A stretch of 64,000 nt of DNA, taken from Thiomargarita sp. (lineage in GTDB: Bacteria > Pseudomonadota > Gammaproteobacteria > Beggiatoales > Beggiatoaceae). The notes below the pieces were generated by a model. It had not been told where the DNA came from. It made no database searches and saw only the letters and a program-made list of their open reading frames with translations. Made by a program: the position numbers and the translations under genes. Positions 37,114 to 46,776 of this stretch are shown here, piece by piece. Where the stretch lies: assembly GCA_020718845.1 (NCBI GenBank), contig DYRG01000006.1, positions 1 to 64,000 of the forward strand. Direction: 5' to 3'. How positions within the stretch are numbered: the stretch's first letter is position 1; each line of letters begins with the position of its first letter.

Positions 37114-38145
37114 TTAGATGATTTCAATGGCGTGATTTGAATTAGCAATGATTTCACCGATTTCAAACACGGTTTCTCCGCTGTTTTGAAGTTGTTGAAT
37201 AGCGATTTCTTTATCATTAGAAGAAACGATAACAACCATTCCAATTCCACAATTAAATGTCCGCCACATTTCAGTTTGCTCAATATTACCATGCGTTTGC
37301 AACCAATCAAACATGAGAGGAACTTTCCACGCTTGGCTATTGATTTTAGCGCATAATCCTTGAGGAATTACTCGAGGAATGTTTTCTGACAAACCACCAC
37401 CTGTAATATGAGCCATGCCGTGTATTTGAAGGTGTTGCATTAAATTTAACAGTGATTTCACATAAATGCGGGTGGGTTTTAAAAAGATTTCTCCGAGGGT
37501 TTCTCCATCAAAAGAAATATCGGGAGAAACGCCGCTTACATTCAATACTTTTCGGATTAAAGAATAACCATTTGAATGTGCGCCGCTCGAGGCTAATCCT
37601 AAAATGACATCGCCCGCTTTAATTTGTGAACCGTCTAAAATCTTAGATTTTTCAACGACTCCCACGCAAAAACCCGCTAAATCGTAATCGTTGCCTTCGT
37701 ACATTCCAGGCATTTCTGCGGTTTCTCCGCCGACTAATGCCATGCCCGATAATTCGCAACCTTTTCCTATCCCAGAAATAACTTGGCTGGCGATTTCTAC
37801 GTCTAATTTTCCTGTTGCATAATAATCTAAGAAAAACAAAGGTTCTGCACCTTGTACTAATACATCATTTGCACACATTGCGACTAAATCAATTCCAATG
37901 GTGTCGTGTTTGCCGAGTTGCATTGCAAGTTTTAATTTAGTTCCTACGCCATCTGTGCCAGAAACTAATACGGGTTGTTTATAGCGGTCGATAGGAATTT
38001 CAAATAACGCCCCAAATCCACCCAAACCACCTAACACCCCGTTTCGCATAGTTTTTTTAGCGATGGGTTTAATGCGTTCTACCAATAAATTGCCGCTGTC
38101 AATATCAACCCCAGCATCTCGATAACTTAAAGAAGTTTTGTTCAT
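37114..38145 (-). CDS. purM: Phosphoribosylformylglycinamidine cyclo-ligase
   Basis: Makes aminoimidazole ribonucleotide from FGAM with ATP in purine synthesis. The 343-residue protein has [13 protein letters not shown] at the N-terminus, [39 protein letters not shown], and [16 protein letters not shown] 38145 follows GAGAG by 6 nt; an upstream start adds MRAN and lies within the ribosome site. purN, its common partner, is not downstream; a terminator is. Confidence 0.96.
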   Translation of the reverse strand: MNKTSLSYRDAGVDIDSGNLLVERIKPIAKKTMRNGVLGGLGGFGALFEIPIDRYKQPVLVSGTDGVGTKLKLAMQLGKHDTIGIDLVAMCANDVLVQGAEPLFFLDYYATGKLDVEIASQVISGIGKGCELSGMALVGGETAEMPGMYEGNDYDLAGFCVGVVEKSKILDGSQIKAGDVILGLASSGAHSNGYSLIRKVLNVSGVSPDISFDGETLGEIFLKPTRIYVKSLLNLMQHLQIHGMAHITGGGLSENIPRVIPQGLCAKINSQAWKVPLMFDWLQTHGNIEQTEMWRTFNCGIGMVVIVSSNDKEIAIQQLQNSGETVFEIGEIIANSNHAIEII

Positions 38146-38230
38146 GTTTGCTCTCAAAAAATATGTTTAGTTAAGAAATTTTAATTAATTACCTTATTTT
38201 GCGGTTTTTTATCCTGTTGTGGTTTGCACC

Positions 38231-38402
38231 CTACCTATAAATGGTGTAATAAAATTATAATAATTATCCAACATAGGTTTTGTAATGTAAAAATTGAGAA
38301 AATAAGATTTTAAAATTAGAGATTTTTTCTCCAGCATTTGATCAACTAATTTTAAATAGGCTTTTTTGAATAATACCTACAAAGAGATGAAGATATAAGG
38401 AG
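38231..38402. repeat. Diverged relative of the 25 kb inverted-repeat element
   Basis: The stretch at about 38371-38402 matches the reverse complement of 25493-25524 with two differences, and 38231-38260 resembles 25214-25250 (both contain ACCTATAAATG followed by TAATAAA). No gene lies in this 310 bp gap. The two parts are probably remnants of one repeat family. Confidence 0.6.
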
Positions 38403-38418
38403 CATGAAAGAGCAACAA

Positions 38419-38460
38419 TGAAATAAAAGCTAGTATTGTTTTGCTAGGCTTTTATTTCAT
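38419..38460. terminator. Hairpin after dapD
   Basis: ATGAAATAAAAGC (38419-38431) pairs with GCTTTTATTTCAT (38448-38460); inner TAG/CTA bases extend the stem with one bulge. It lies 9 bp past the dapD stop on the minus strand and is the likely end of the kinase-dapC-dapD transcript. Confidence 0.72.
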
Positions 38461-38469
38461 AACGTTTAA

Positions 38470-39291
38470 TTAGAGGTCTCGTAATAAGGCGTTGATACCG
38501 ACTTTGCTCCGAGTTTTTTCGTCGACTTGTTTTACAATAACCGCGCAGTACAAACTATACTTTCCATCGTTTGACGGCAAGTTTCCAGAAACCACCACCG
38601 AATAAGGCGGAATGTAACCATAAGTGATTTCTCCTGTTTCTCGATGATAAATCTTGGTGCTTTGACCAATATAAACCCCCATTGAAATCACTGCACCTTT
38701 GCCGACAATTACGCCTTCCACTACTTCAGAACGCGCTCCAATGAAACAATCATCCTCAATAATAGTTGGCGATGCTTGCAAGGGTTCTAATACGCCACCA
38801 ATCCCCACACCGCCCGATAAATGCACGTTTTTTCCTATCTGTGCGCACGAGCCAACTGTTGACCAAGTATCCACCATTGTTCCACTGTCTACAAATGCCC
38901 CAATATTGACGTAAGACGGCATTAATACGACGTTTGGTGCAATATACGACCCATATCGTGCTGCCGCTGGAGGAACTACTCGAACACCACTATTTTTGAA
39001 ATCTTTTCCACTCATATCTTCAAATCGGGAGGGAATTTTATCGTAATAATTGGTGTAACCGTCACGCATCACGGTATTTTTATTCAAACGAAACGCCAAT
39101 AAAACTGCTTTCTTCAACCATTGATTAACGACCCATTGCTCACCTTGTTTCTCGGCGACTCTTTGTTGTCCAGAATTAAGCAATTGTAATACTTCATTAA
39201 CGGCTTCTTTAATTTCTGAAGGGGCATTTTTTGGAGAAAGTTCTTCACGATCTTCAAAAGCTGCTTCAATAATAGTTTTTAACTGTTCCAT
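38470..39291 (-). CDS. dapD: Tetrahydrodipicolinate N-succinyltransferase
   Basis: Transfers succinyl from succinyl-CoA to tetrahydrodipicolinate in lysine/DAP synthesis. The 273-residue protein has an N-terminal helical part and a left-handed beta-helix of hexapeptide repeats ([37 protein letters not shown]). [22 protein letters not shown] is characteristic. It lies 14 nt after dapC on the same strand. Confidence 0.97.
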   Translation of the reverse strand: MEQLKTIIEAAFEDREELSPKNAPSEIKEAVNEVLQLLNSGQQRVAEKQGEQWVVNQWLKKAVLLAFRLNKNTVMRDGYTNYYDKIPSRFEDMSGKDFKNSGVRVVPPAAARYGSYIAPNVVLMPSYVNIGAFVDSGTMVDTWSTVGSCAQIGKNVHLSGGVGIGGVLEPLQASPTIIEDDCFIGARSEVVEGVIVGKGAVISMGVYIGQSTKIYHRETGEITYGYIPPYSVVVSGNLPSNDGKYSLYCAVIVKQVDEKTRSKVGINALLRDL

Positions 39292-39305
39292 GTAAAGTTC
39301 CTTAA

Positions 39306-40499
39306 TTAAAGTTGTTCAATAAAACGACGGATTCGTCGCGCTGCTTCCTCACATTCTTCTACGTTGGCAACTAATGCAATTCTTACCCTATTTTCTCCCG
39401 GATTTCCAAACGGCGTTTTTCTCGACAAATAACTACCGGGTAAAACCGTAATATGTTGTTTTTCAAATAAACGCTGCGTAAAAAGTTCTTCCTCAAAAGG
39501 CGTGTGCATCCAGAAATAAAAACCCGCTTGCGGCATTTGTAACGGTAAAACAGGGCTTAAAATGTTAAAAAAAAGTTCAAATTTCTCACGATATAAAGCA
39601 CGATTTTCTTTAACGTGTTCTTCATCTTGCCACGCCGCGATGCTCACTTTTTGAACGGGCGGCGGCATTGCACAACCATGATAAGTTCGATATAAGAAAA
39701 ACTTGTCTAAAATTTTTGCATCGCCCGCCACAAATCCTGATCTTAATCCTGGTACATTTGAACGTTTTGAAAGGCTATGAAACACCACACAACCTTTAAA
39801 TGTTTTGTTACCCATTTGCTCGGCGGCTTGTAATAAACCGACAGGTGGTTTTTGTTCATCAAAATATAGCTCCGAATAACACTCATCAGATGCAATTACA
39901 AAATCATATTTCTCAGCAAATTGAATAAGTTTTTGCAATATTTTAATATCCAAAACCGCACCCGTTGGATTATTGGGTGAACACAAATAAAGTAATTGGC
40001 AATCTTTCCAAGTTTCTTCAGAAATGCTTTCAAAATCGGGATAAAAGTTCTTATTAGCTGGGCAATTTATAAAATAAGGCGTTGCTCCTGCTAAAAATGC
40101 CGCCCCTTCATAAATTTGATAAAAGGGATTTGGCATTAAAATTAACGGATTTTTTTCATTACGATCAATCACCGCTTGCGCAAAAGAAAATAATGCCTCG
40201 CGTGTTCCATTAACGGGTAAGATTTGCTTTGCTGGGTCGATATGAGCTAAATGAAAGCGTTGTTTTAACCAATTTGCAATACTTTCTCTCAGCACGTCCT
40301 CGCCTTTCGTTAAAGGATAATTCGCCAATCCTTGCAAATTATTGATGAGTGTTTCTTTAATAAATTCGGGCGTAGGATGTTTAGGCTCACCAATAAATAA
40401 AGGGATATGTGACAAATCCCTTGGTGGAGAAATCCCTGCTTTTAATTTATTAAGTTTTTCAAAGGGATAGGATTGTAATTTATTTAAATCTGGATTCAT
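39306..40499 (-). CDS. dapC: Succinyldiaminopimelate transaminase
   Basis: A 397-residue class I/II aminotransferase with the DapC-type lysine motif [26 protein letters not shown] and [12 protein letters not shown]. It makes N-succinyl-LL-diaminopimelate, the step next to DapD, whose gene follows. Its ATG overlaps the stop of the upstream sensor kinase (ATGA), indicating translational coupling with a signalling gene, which is unusual. Confidence 0.95.
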   Translation of the reverse strand: MNPDLNKLQSYPFEKLNKLKAGISPPRDLSHIPLFIGEPKHPTPEFIKETLINNLQGLANYPLTKGEDVLRESIANWLKQRFHLAHIDPAKQILPVNGTREALFSFAQAVIDRNEKNPLILMPNPFYQIYEGAAFLAGATPYFINCPANKNFYPDFESISEETWKDCQLLYLCSPNNPTGAVLDIKILQKLIQFAEKYDFVIASDECYSELYFDEQKPPVGLLQAAEQMGNKTFKGCVVFHSLSKRSNVPGLRSGFVAGDAKILDKFFLYRTYHGCAMPPPVQKVSIAAWQDEEHVKENRALYREKFELFFNILSPVLPLQMPQAGFYFWMHTPFEEELFTQRLFEKQHITVLPGSYLSRKTPFGNPGENRVRIALVANVEECEEAARRIRRFIEQL

Positions 40500-43057
40500 A
40501 GATTAAAGTCTTCTGTATCGATGAAAAGTGGAAATTCTACAATAAATTTAGCACCGTTGCCTATTTTAGTTTCACACCATACATTTCCGCGCATATTTTC
40601 AACAAGTTTCTTCACAATAAATAATCCCAATCCACTAGAATGTTCTCCGCCCGTTGGCTTTGCACTTAAACGGCTAAATTTTCCAAAGAGTTTCTTTAAA
40701 TCTTGCTCATTAAAACCCGGTCCTTGATCTTCAATTTCACAACGCACTTTATTTTCTACAACAAACATTCTGCAATAAATGTTTTTAGCAAAAGGTGAAT
40801 ATTTTACTGCATTTGAAATGATATTATCCAATACTTGATAAAATAAATTTTCATCAACCATTGCAATCACTTTTTGATTAGTTGCTTCGGTAAGAATAGT
40901 AATGTTTTTAGCTTGAGCTTTTATTTGATAGCGTTTAATAATAATTGATATAATCAACCAGATATTTGTTGGCTGCATATTTGCTTTTACTTCGCCCGAA
41001 TCTAGTTTATTCATATCCAATAAATTTTCGATTAAATCAAACATTTGTTGCGTGCTTGTTTGAATCATATCAACATATTCAGCGAGTTCTTCTTTAGTAA
41101 TTGATTCTGCAGACCATTGAATAATATCCACTAAACCTTTAATTGCCGATAACGGATTTTTCAAATCATGAACCACAATTGCCATTAATTCATTTTTCTC
41201 TTGATTCAAATGGATCAATTGGTCATTTTTGATACCGATTTCTTTATTGTATTTTAAAGCCGCATTTTTAGCTTCTTGCTCTTGAATTAAAGCTATTTTA
41301 TCCCGTTCTGCTTGACGACGCAGAGAAATATCTTGAAATACCGCAATTGCAAAGATTACTTCTCTTTTTTCATTAAAAACAGGGGTCGCTCGTACTTCCA
41401 AAGGAATAGTGCAATCAGGATGACGAATTTCTATATCATCCACTAATGCTGCTTTACCATTTAATGCTTTAGTTAAGGGCATTTTTTCCACTGGATATAA
41501 CCAAGGCGTATTTGCTAAGTAAATATTATAGATTTCTGGTATTTTTTGATAATGCAAATAATTAGTATTTTTCTTACCCAAATAGGCTTGGAAAATGCCA
41601 GATATTTCTTGTCCACCTAAATCATGAATAGTATTTTTCCTCAAAATAATTTGCGCAGCTTGATTTGCATAATAAGGTACACCTTGCGCATCAATAATAA
41701 AAATACCTAGAGGAATTGCTTCTAAAAATTGCTTTAAACGTTCCTCATTATAACGTACTTGTTCATTCTTCATTTCTAATGCGTCAAAAGAATATTTTAA
41801 TTGATCACCCATCTTCTTAAATGATCGAGACAATTCTCCCACTTCATCACGTCTTAAATAATCTAAATGCTCTAAATTTTGCTCCCAATTTCCATTTGCA
41901 ATTTTAGCAGCGGCAACACTCATTTTTTCTAATGGTAAGGTTATCCACCTTGCAAACAACATTGCAATAAAAATTGCAATCAATAACGCACCTAATGACA
42001 AAAAGAAAGTGATTTCTGAATTAGCATTAATTTTTGCCATAAAATCTTGTTCTGATAACACTACTATTACCAACCAATCTAATCCATAATTATCTTGATA
42101 AGGTAATACATTGACGAAATTTTTTTGTTTATCCACTTCAAATGCAAAATTGCTTTCGGTTTTAATCTTATGAAAATCGCCAAAATATTGCTTTAAATAA
42201 TGCGTAGCTTGATTGGTTAAAGGGTTTTTACTTTGCAAAGCAGAGAAACGTTGTATTTTACCATCGACTAAGGTTGCTAACGTTTCATCTAAATTAGAAG
42301 ATGCAATGAAATTTCCGTTTTTTTCTATAATAAACGCTTGACCTGTTTTTCCAGTCTTTAAACTATTTAAAAAACGATTAATTTCAACTAATGCTAAATC
42401 CGTCGCTAAAACACCAACTATTTCATTTTTTTTGTTATAAACAGGTGCACCAAATCCTAATCCCAAACTATCATATAGAATATATTTATATACATCATAC
42501 CAAGTATGTTTTTTTTTTTCTATAATATTTTGATACCAAGGTCTTTTACGCGGATCAAAGAAACTTGGGGTATTTTTAATTAAATTAATTTTATTTCCAT
42601 GCTCATCTACTTCGTATGTAAAATAAGCATGATTAGTTGTTTCATTTGCAGTAATCGTTCTTAACATACCATTATCAGTTTGACGATGCGCTCCTGTATA
42701 ATTTCCAGTTTCTGTACTATAACTAATATAGGTCATTTTTGGAAAAAGTTTTATTTGTTGAAATAGATAATGCTCAAGCTCCAGTTGATTATCTGAATTC
42801 AAATGACCACTTTCTATTGCATCTTGATTTATTTTTGAAATTAAAGGTGGCACTGCAAGATATTGATACAAATGTTCTTTAATTCGAGAAGTAATTTCAG
42901 TTTGTAATTGCCCAATAATCTCTTGAACTGTTTGCTGACTATTTCGAAAGGATAACCAACCAATAATCCATGCAAAAACAATGAGTTGCAATAAAAACAT
43001 AAGAATAAGTACAATACGCAATGAACGGTATTTTTCAGTTGTATTTGTTGGATTCAT
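40496..43057 (-). CDS. Membrane sensor histidine kinase (Cache-HAMP-PAS-HisKA)
   Basis: An 853-residue kinase. A transmembrane helix at residues 14-36 and another near 345-366 flank a large extracytoplasmic double-Cache-like domain (it contains FFDPRKRPWYQNI, GFGAPVYNKKNEIVGVLATDLAL, AFIIEKNGNFIASS). HAMP follows (to about 425), then a PAS domain (about 445-590), a short coiled coil, and HisKA with His630 in VVHDLKNPLS. The ATPase domain has DNIISNAVKYSP, EDQGPGF and SSGLGLFIVKKL. The Cache type usually binds small molecules such as amino acids or organic acids. No response regulator is adjacent. It is coupled to dapC and sits after argG, so it may sense amino-acid state; this is speculation. 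Confidence 0.93.
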   Translation of the reverse strand: MNPTNTTEKYRSLRIVLILMFLLQLIVFAWIIGWLSFRNSQQTVQEIIGQLQTEITSRIKEHLYQYLAVPPLISKINQDAIESGHLNSDNQLELEHYLFQQIKLFPKMTYISYSTETGNYTGAHRQTDNGMLRTITANETTNHAYFTYEVDEHGNKINLIKNTPSFFDPRKRPWYQNIIEKKKHTWYDVYKYILYDSLGLGFGAPVYNKKNEIVGVLATDLALVEINRFLNSLKTGKTGQAFIIEKNGNFIASSNLDETLATLVDGKIQRFSALQSKNPLTNQATHYLKQYFGDFHKIKTESNFAFEVDKQKNFVNVLPYQDNYGLDWLVIVVLSEQDFMAKINANSEITFFLSLGALLIAIFIAMLFARWITLPLEKMSVAAAKIANGNWEQNLEHLDYLRRDEVGELSRSFKKMGDQLKYSFDALEMKNEQVRYNEERLKQFLEAIPLGIFIIDAQGVPYYANQAAQIILRKNTIHDLGGQEISGIFQAYLGKKNTNYLHYQKIPEIYNIYLANTPWLYPVEKMPLTKALNGKAALVDDIEIRHPDCTIPLEVRATPVFNEKREVIFAIAVFQDISLRRQAERDKIALIQEQEAKNAALKYNKEIGIKNDQLIHLNQEKNELMAIVVHDLKNPLSAIKGLVDIIQWSAESITKEELAEYVDMIQTSTQQMFDLIENLLDMNKLDSGEVKANMQPTNIWLIISIIIKRYQIKAQAKNITILTEATNQKVIAMVDENLFYQVLDNIISNAVKYSPFAKNIYCRMFVVENKVRCEIEDQGPGFNEQDLKKLFGKFSRLSAKPTGGEHSSGLGLFIVKKLVENMRGNVWCETKIGNGAKFIVEFPLFIDTEDFNL

Positions 43058-43114
43058 GCTTATATTTTCCTTAGGGTCAATTCCTCCCCAATTGTTTTGA
43101 GGAGGAGGGTTTCT

Positions 43115-44329
43115 TTATTTACGTCCTACACGAGCTGCAATGCGCATTCTTAATGCGTTTAATTTAATGAAACCTTCTGCATCAAATTGATTATAAGCAC
43201 CCGCATCGTCCTCAAAAGTTGCAATGCTCGTATCAAATAAACTGTCTGTAGTTGATTTACGTCCAGCAATGATCACATTTCCTTTGTAAAGTTTGACACG
43301 CACAAATCCATTCACATATTTCTGAGATTCATCGATCATGGTTTGTAATAATTTGCGTTCTGGACTCCACCAATAACCATTATAAATTAAAGACGCATAA
43401 CGCGGCATTAATTCATCTTTCAAATGCGCTACTTCACGATCTAAAGTTAAAGATTCAATTGCACGATGGGCTTTTAACATAATCGTTCCACCCGGTGTTT
43501 CATAACAACCGCGTGATTTCATTCCTACATAACGGTTCTCAACTAAATCTAAACGACCAATACCGTTTTCTCCCGCGACTTTGTTCAAATAAGTTAAAAC
43601 CGTTGCGGGGGTCATTTGCTCACCATTAATGGCAACAATATCGCCTTGTTGATAAGTGAGTTCAATTTCGGTTTCTGTATCGGGTGCACGTTGCGGAGAA
43701 ACCGACCAACGCCACATATCTTCTTCTGGAAATGACCAAGGGTCTTCTAAAATATCACCTTCATAAGAAATGTGTAATAAATTTGCATCCATTGAATAAG
43801 GTGATTTTGTACCGCGTTTCATTTCAATGGGGATTTGATGTTGCTCTGCGTATTGCATTAATTTTTCACGCGAGGTTAAATCCCAAATTCGCCAAGGTGC
43901 AATGATTTTAACTTCGGGTTTTAAGGCGTATGCACCTAATTCAAAACGAACTTGATCATTTCCTTTGCCAGTTGCTCCGTGAGAAATAGCATCTGCGCCT
44001 GTTTGATTAGCGATTTCTACCAACCGTTTGGCAATTAAAGGACGTGCAATCGATGTTCCTAACAAATACTCGCCTTCATAAATGGTATTTGCTCTAAACA
44101 TGGGAAATACATAATCTTTAACAAACTCCTCACGCAAATCTTCAATGTAAATTTCTTTAACGCCCATTTGTTGGGCTTTTTGACGTGCGGGTTCAACTTC
44201 CTCACCTTGTCCAATGTCAGCGGTGAAAGTGACGATTTCACAATGATATTGATCTTCCAACCATTTTAAAATAATTGACGTATCTAATCCGCCCGAATAG
44301 GCTAATACAACTTTTTTAATCTCAGACAT
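43115..44329 (-). CDS. argG: Argininosuccinate synthase
   Basis: Joins citrulline and aspartate with ATP in arginine synthesis. The 404-residue protein begins [20 protein letters not shown] with the N-type ATP pyrophosphatase P-loop; [15 protein letters not shown] and [15 protein letters not shown] are also present. ATG 44329 is preferred to an in-frame GTG at 44341 that overlaps the ribosome site. A GC-rich imperfect hairpin near 43082-43105 separates it from the sensor kinase gene and might attenuate read-through. Confidence 0.97.
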   Translation of the reverse strand: MSEIKKVVLAYSGGLDTSIILKWLEDQYHCEIVTFTADIGQGEEVEPARQKAQQMGVKEIYIEDLREEFVKDYVFPMFRANTIYEGEYLLGTSIARPLIAKRLVEIANQTGADAISHGATGKGNDQVRFELGAYALKPEVKIIAPWRIWDLTSREKLMQYAEQHQIPIEMKRGTKSPYSMDANLLHISYEGDILEDPWSFPEEDMWRWSVSPQRAPDTETEIELTYQQGDIVAINGEQMTPATVLTYLNKVAGENGIGRLDLVENRYVGMKSRGCYETPGGTIMLKAHRAIESLTLDREVAHLKDELMPRYASLIYNGYWWSPERKLLQTMIDESQKYVNGFVRVKLYKGNVIIAGRKSTTDSLFDTSIATFEDDAGAYNQFDAEGFIKLNALRMRIAARVGRK

Positions 44330-44401
44330 AATCCGTTCCACTCATTAGGTAAGTGCAAATATTTCATTTTACCATAAACTTTTAAAGCGGCAAATAGAAA
44401 T

Positions 44402-45022
44402 CTATTTAATTGACTGAACGGCTTGAATAAAATCCCTCATTTTAGAGAAATTTTTAATGCCTTTGCTTTCTTCAACGCCGCCGCTCACATCGACCGCTGA
44501 GGGTTTTATTTGCAATAGGGCTTGTTTAACATTTTCAGCATTTAATCCTCCCGCTAAAATTAACGGTTTTTCTAAATGTTGAGGAATGAGTTTCCAATCA
44601 AAAGTTTCTCCCGTTCCACCTTTCAAATTTGGGTTGAAAGTATCTAATAAAATTCCTCTTGCTGAATGATAAAAAGCGATTTGTTCGTTCAAATCACTAT
44701 TTTCTTTAATGTGTAACGCTTTAATATAAGGACGTTGGAATTGCTCACAAAATTCAGATGGTTCTTCACCATGAAATTGCAACAAATTTAAAGGAACTTG
44801 TGCCAAAATTTTAACCATTTCTTTATAGCTTGCATTCACAAATAAACCCACCAATTGCACAAAAGGCGGCGTAATATTTGAAATCGCAATTGCTTGTTGA
44901 ATTGAAACCGCACGAGGACTTGATGGATAAAATACTAAACCTAACGCATTTGCACCTAATTGTGCAGCGGCAATGGCATCTTCGGGTCGCGTTATCCCAC
45001 AGATTTTAATATGAGTTTTCAT
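44402..45022 (-). CDS. trpF: Phosphoribosylanthranilate isomerase
   Basis: A 206-residue TIM barrel of tryptophan synthesis. KICGITRPEDAIAAAQLGANALGLVFYPSSPR is the family N-terminus, LLQFHGEE and LILAGGLNAENV follow, and AVDVSGGVEESKGIKN is the phosphate-binding end. ATG 45022 gives the standard N-terminus; an upstream extension to 45079 lacks a ribosome site. trpB and trpA, which usually follow, are not adjacent: trpA is at 53571-54371. Confidence 0.96.
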   Translation of the reverse strand: MKTHIKICGITRPEDAIAAAQLGANALGLVFYPSSPRAVSIQQAIAISNITPPFVQLVGLFVNASYKEMVKILAQVPLNLLQFHGEEPSEFCEQFQRPYIKALHIKENSDLNEQIAFYHSARGILLDTFNPNLKGGTGETFDWKLIPQHLEKPLILAGGLNAENVKQALLQIKPSAVDVSGGVEESKGIKNFSKMRDFIQAVQSIK

Positions 45023-45096
45023 TGCTGGTATCTCTTTTGCTTGAAAAGTAATTAACAAAGATATTCGCAAGTATAACATAGCAAAACAGGTGTCAC

Positions 45097-45669
45097 ATGA
45101 CTACTCACAAGATTTTGATTTTATTAGTTTTAATAACATTACAAGGATGCAGTAATATGCTGCCAAGTGTTAAAACCACGACAGATTCTCCTTGGGAAGA
45201 TTTTTCTCAAGCAAAAGCCGCATTTGATCAAATTGTTCCAAACAAAACGACAACTTTAGAACTCAGACAATTAGGCATTGATCCTTTCACTACGCCAAAT
45301 GTAAAACAAATCACTTATTTAGAGGTGATTCAACATTTCATGCCAAATAATTCAATTGGGGTCAAAGATTTAGATCAATACTTACAAGAATGTATCAAAG
45401 CGCGTAAAGAATGTTATGGGTATGAATTAAGCCCTGATCAAAAGGAAGAGAAACGTTATGGAAACGTTGCTTTAGATTTGTTAAATTTCCGTCGACAAAC
45501 CGAAATAAGTGGTTGGAAATTCGTCGCGTTGATTATTTTAAATCAGGACAAAGTTGTTTATAAATTATGGGGCGGTGAACCCAATATTTTAAAACACGAA
45601 GATAGAAAAAATCCTCTCGGTCCATTACAAAATATCGGCGGTCTTTTTGCAATCGATATCAGAAAATAA
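45097..45669 (+). CDS. Putative lipoprotein of unknown function
   Basis: A 190-residue protein with a lipoprotein signal: MTTHKILILLVLITLQGCSN with lipobox LQGC and Cys18, followed by Ser and Asn, which suggests outer-membrane sorting. The mature part is mixed alpha/beta without recognised domain; it has QITYLEVIQHFMPNNSI and ends with IGGLFAIDIRK. Divergent from trpF with 74 bp between starts. Confidence 0.8.
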   Translation: MTTHKILILLVLITLQGCSNMLPSVKTTTDSPWEDFSQAKAAFDQIVPNKTTTLELRQLGIDPFTTPNVKQITYLEVIQHFMPNNSIGVKDLDQYLQECIKARKECYGYELSPDQKEEKRYGNVALDLLNFRRQTEISGWKFVALIILNQDKVVYKLWGGEPNILKHEDRKNPLGPLQNIGGLFAIDIRK

Positions 45670-45754
45670 TTCTTCCAAAATAAAAAACAGAGTTTTGTCT
45701 TTTTCTTCTAAAATATGATAAACTTTGCTTTATTTTATAAACAGGAGATTTTTA

Positions 45755-46693
45755 ATGACGGCAGCGATTTGTGGTTCTTTTGCATTTGATACCATTATGG
45801 TATTTCAGGATAAATTTGCTAATCATATTTTACCTGAGCAAGTTCATATTTTAAACGTATCATTTCAAGTGCCAGAAATGCGGCGGGAATTTGGTGGTTG
45901 CGCGGGCAATATTGCCTATAATCTCAAGCTGTTAGGGGGCGATGCGTTGCCAGTCGGAACGGTTGGGCGGGATTTTACGGCGTATGAAGCGTGGTTAAAT
46001 CGTTGTGACATTGATTGTCGCTATGTTATTGAAATTCCTGATGCTTATACTGCGCAGGCTTTTATTATCACGGATTTAGCGGATAATCAAATCACAGCAT
46101 TTCATCCGGGTGCAATGAATTTTTCTCATCAAAACAGTGTGTTAGAAATCCCAAATTTAAAAATGGGCATGATTTCTCCCGACGGTCGTGATGGAATGAT
46201 TATTCATGCAAAAGAATTTGCTCAAATGAACGTGCCGTTTTTCTTTGATCCAGGGCAAGGAACGATTTTATTTAGCGGTGAGGAACTAAGAAACTTTATC
46301 GATCAAGCAACGTGGATGACGGTTAATGATTATGAGTGGAAACTTATTCAAGAACGCACGGGTTTAAGTGTTGAAGAAGCAGCAAAGAAACTTAAAGCCT
46401 TAATTATTACAAAAGGTGGAGATGGTTCTTTAATTTACCATGATAATAAATGCGTTGAAATTCCTTCTGTTGCAGTGAGCAAAGTCCAAGACCCAACGGG
46501 TTGTGGAGATGCTTATCGTGGTGGTTTGTTGTTTGGATTGCAAAAAGGCTTAGATTGGGGAACTTCTGGAAGAATTGCATCATTAATGGGTGCGATCAAA
46601 ATTGAGAACGCGGGCACTCAAAATCATCATTTCACTTTTGAGGAGTTTAAAACCCATTTCAAAGAAAGTTTTGGTTATGATTTAGGTTTGTAA
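45755..46693 (+). CDS. PfkB-family sugar or nucleoside kinase
   Basis: A 312-residue ribokinase-fold protein. The first PfkB motif region EFGGCAGNIAYNLKLLGG and the second DPTGCGDAYRGGLLFGL (catalytic Asp in GCGDA) are clear; ITKGGDGSLIY is the ATP-site strand. The pattern is close to bacterial adenosine kinases, but the substrate is not assured. CAGGAGA at 45742-45747 supports ATG 45755. Confidence 0.88.
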   Translation: MTAAICGSFAFDTIMVFQDKFANHILPEQVHILNVSFQVPEMRREFGGCAGNIAYNLKLLGGDALPVGTVGRDFTAYEAWLNRCDIDCRYVIEIPDAYTAQAFIITDLADNQITAFHPGAMNFSHQNSVLEIPNLKMGMISPDGRDGMIIHAKEFAQMNVPFFFDPGQGTILFSGEELRNFIDQATWMTVNDYEWKLIQERTGLSVEEAAKKLKALIITKGGDGSLIYHDNKCVEIPSVAVSKVQDPTGCGDAYRGGLLFGLQKGLDWGTSGRIASLMGAIKIENAGTQNHHFTFEEFKTHFKESFGYDLGL

Positions 46694-46730
46694 CTTTCTT
46701 TTGATGCAATAAAAAAATATTAGTTTGTAG

Positions 46731-46750
46731 GGTGCAATTGCATTGCACCT
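46731..46750. repeat. Palindromic repeat shared with 18517-18534
   Basis: GGTGCAATTGCATTGCACC can fold as an 8 bp stem with a 3 nt loop; bases 46733-46750 are identical to 18517-18534. It lies about 27 nt upstream of the TPR-kinase start. Confidence 0.85.
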
Positions 46751-46776
46751 TACGGGTTAAAAGGGGAAAGCATATT

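Noticed and set aside
45023-45096. Possible tryptophan attenuator before trpF
   Set aside because: No leader peptide with tandem Trp codons and no alternating hairpins were found; the gap is too short.
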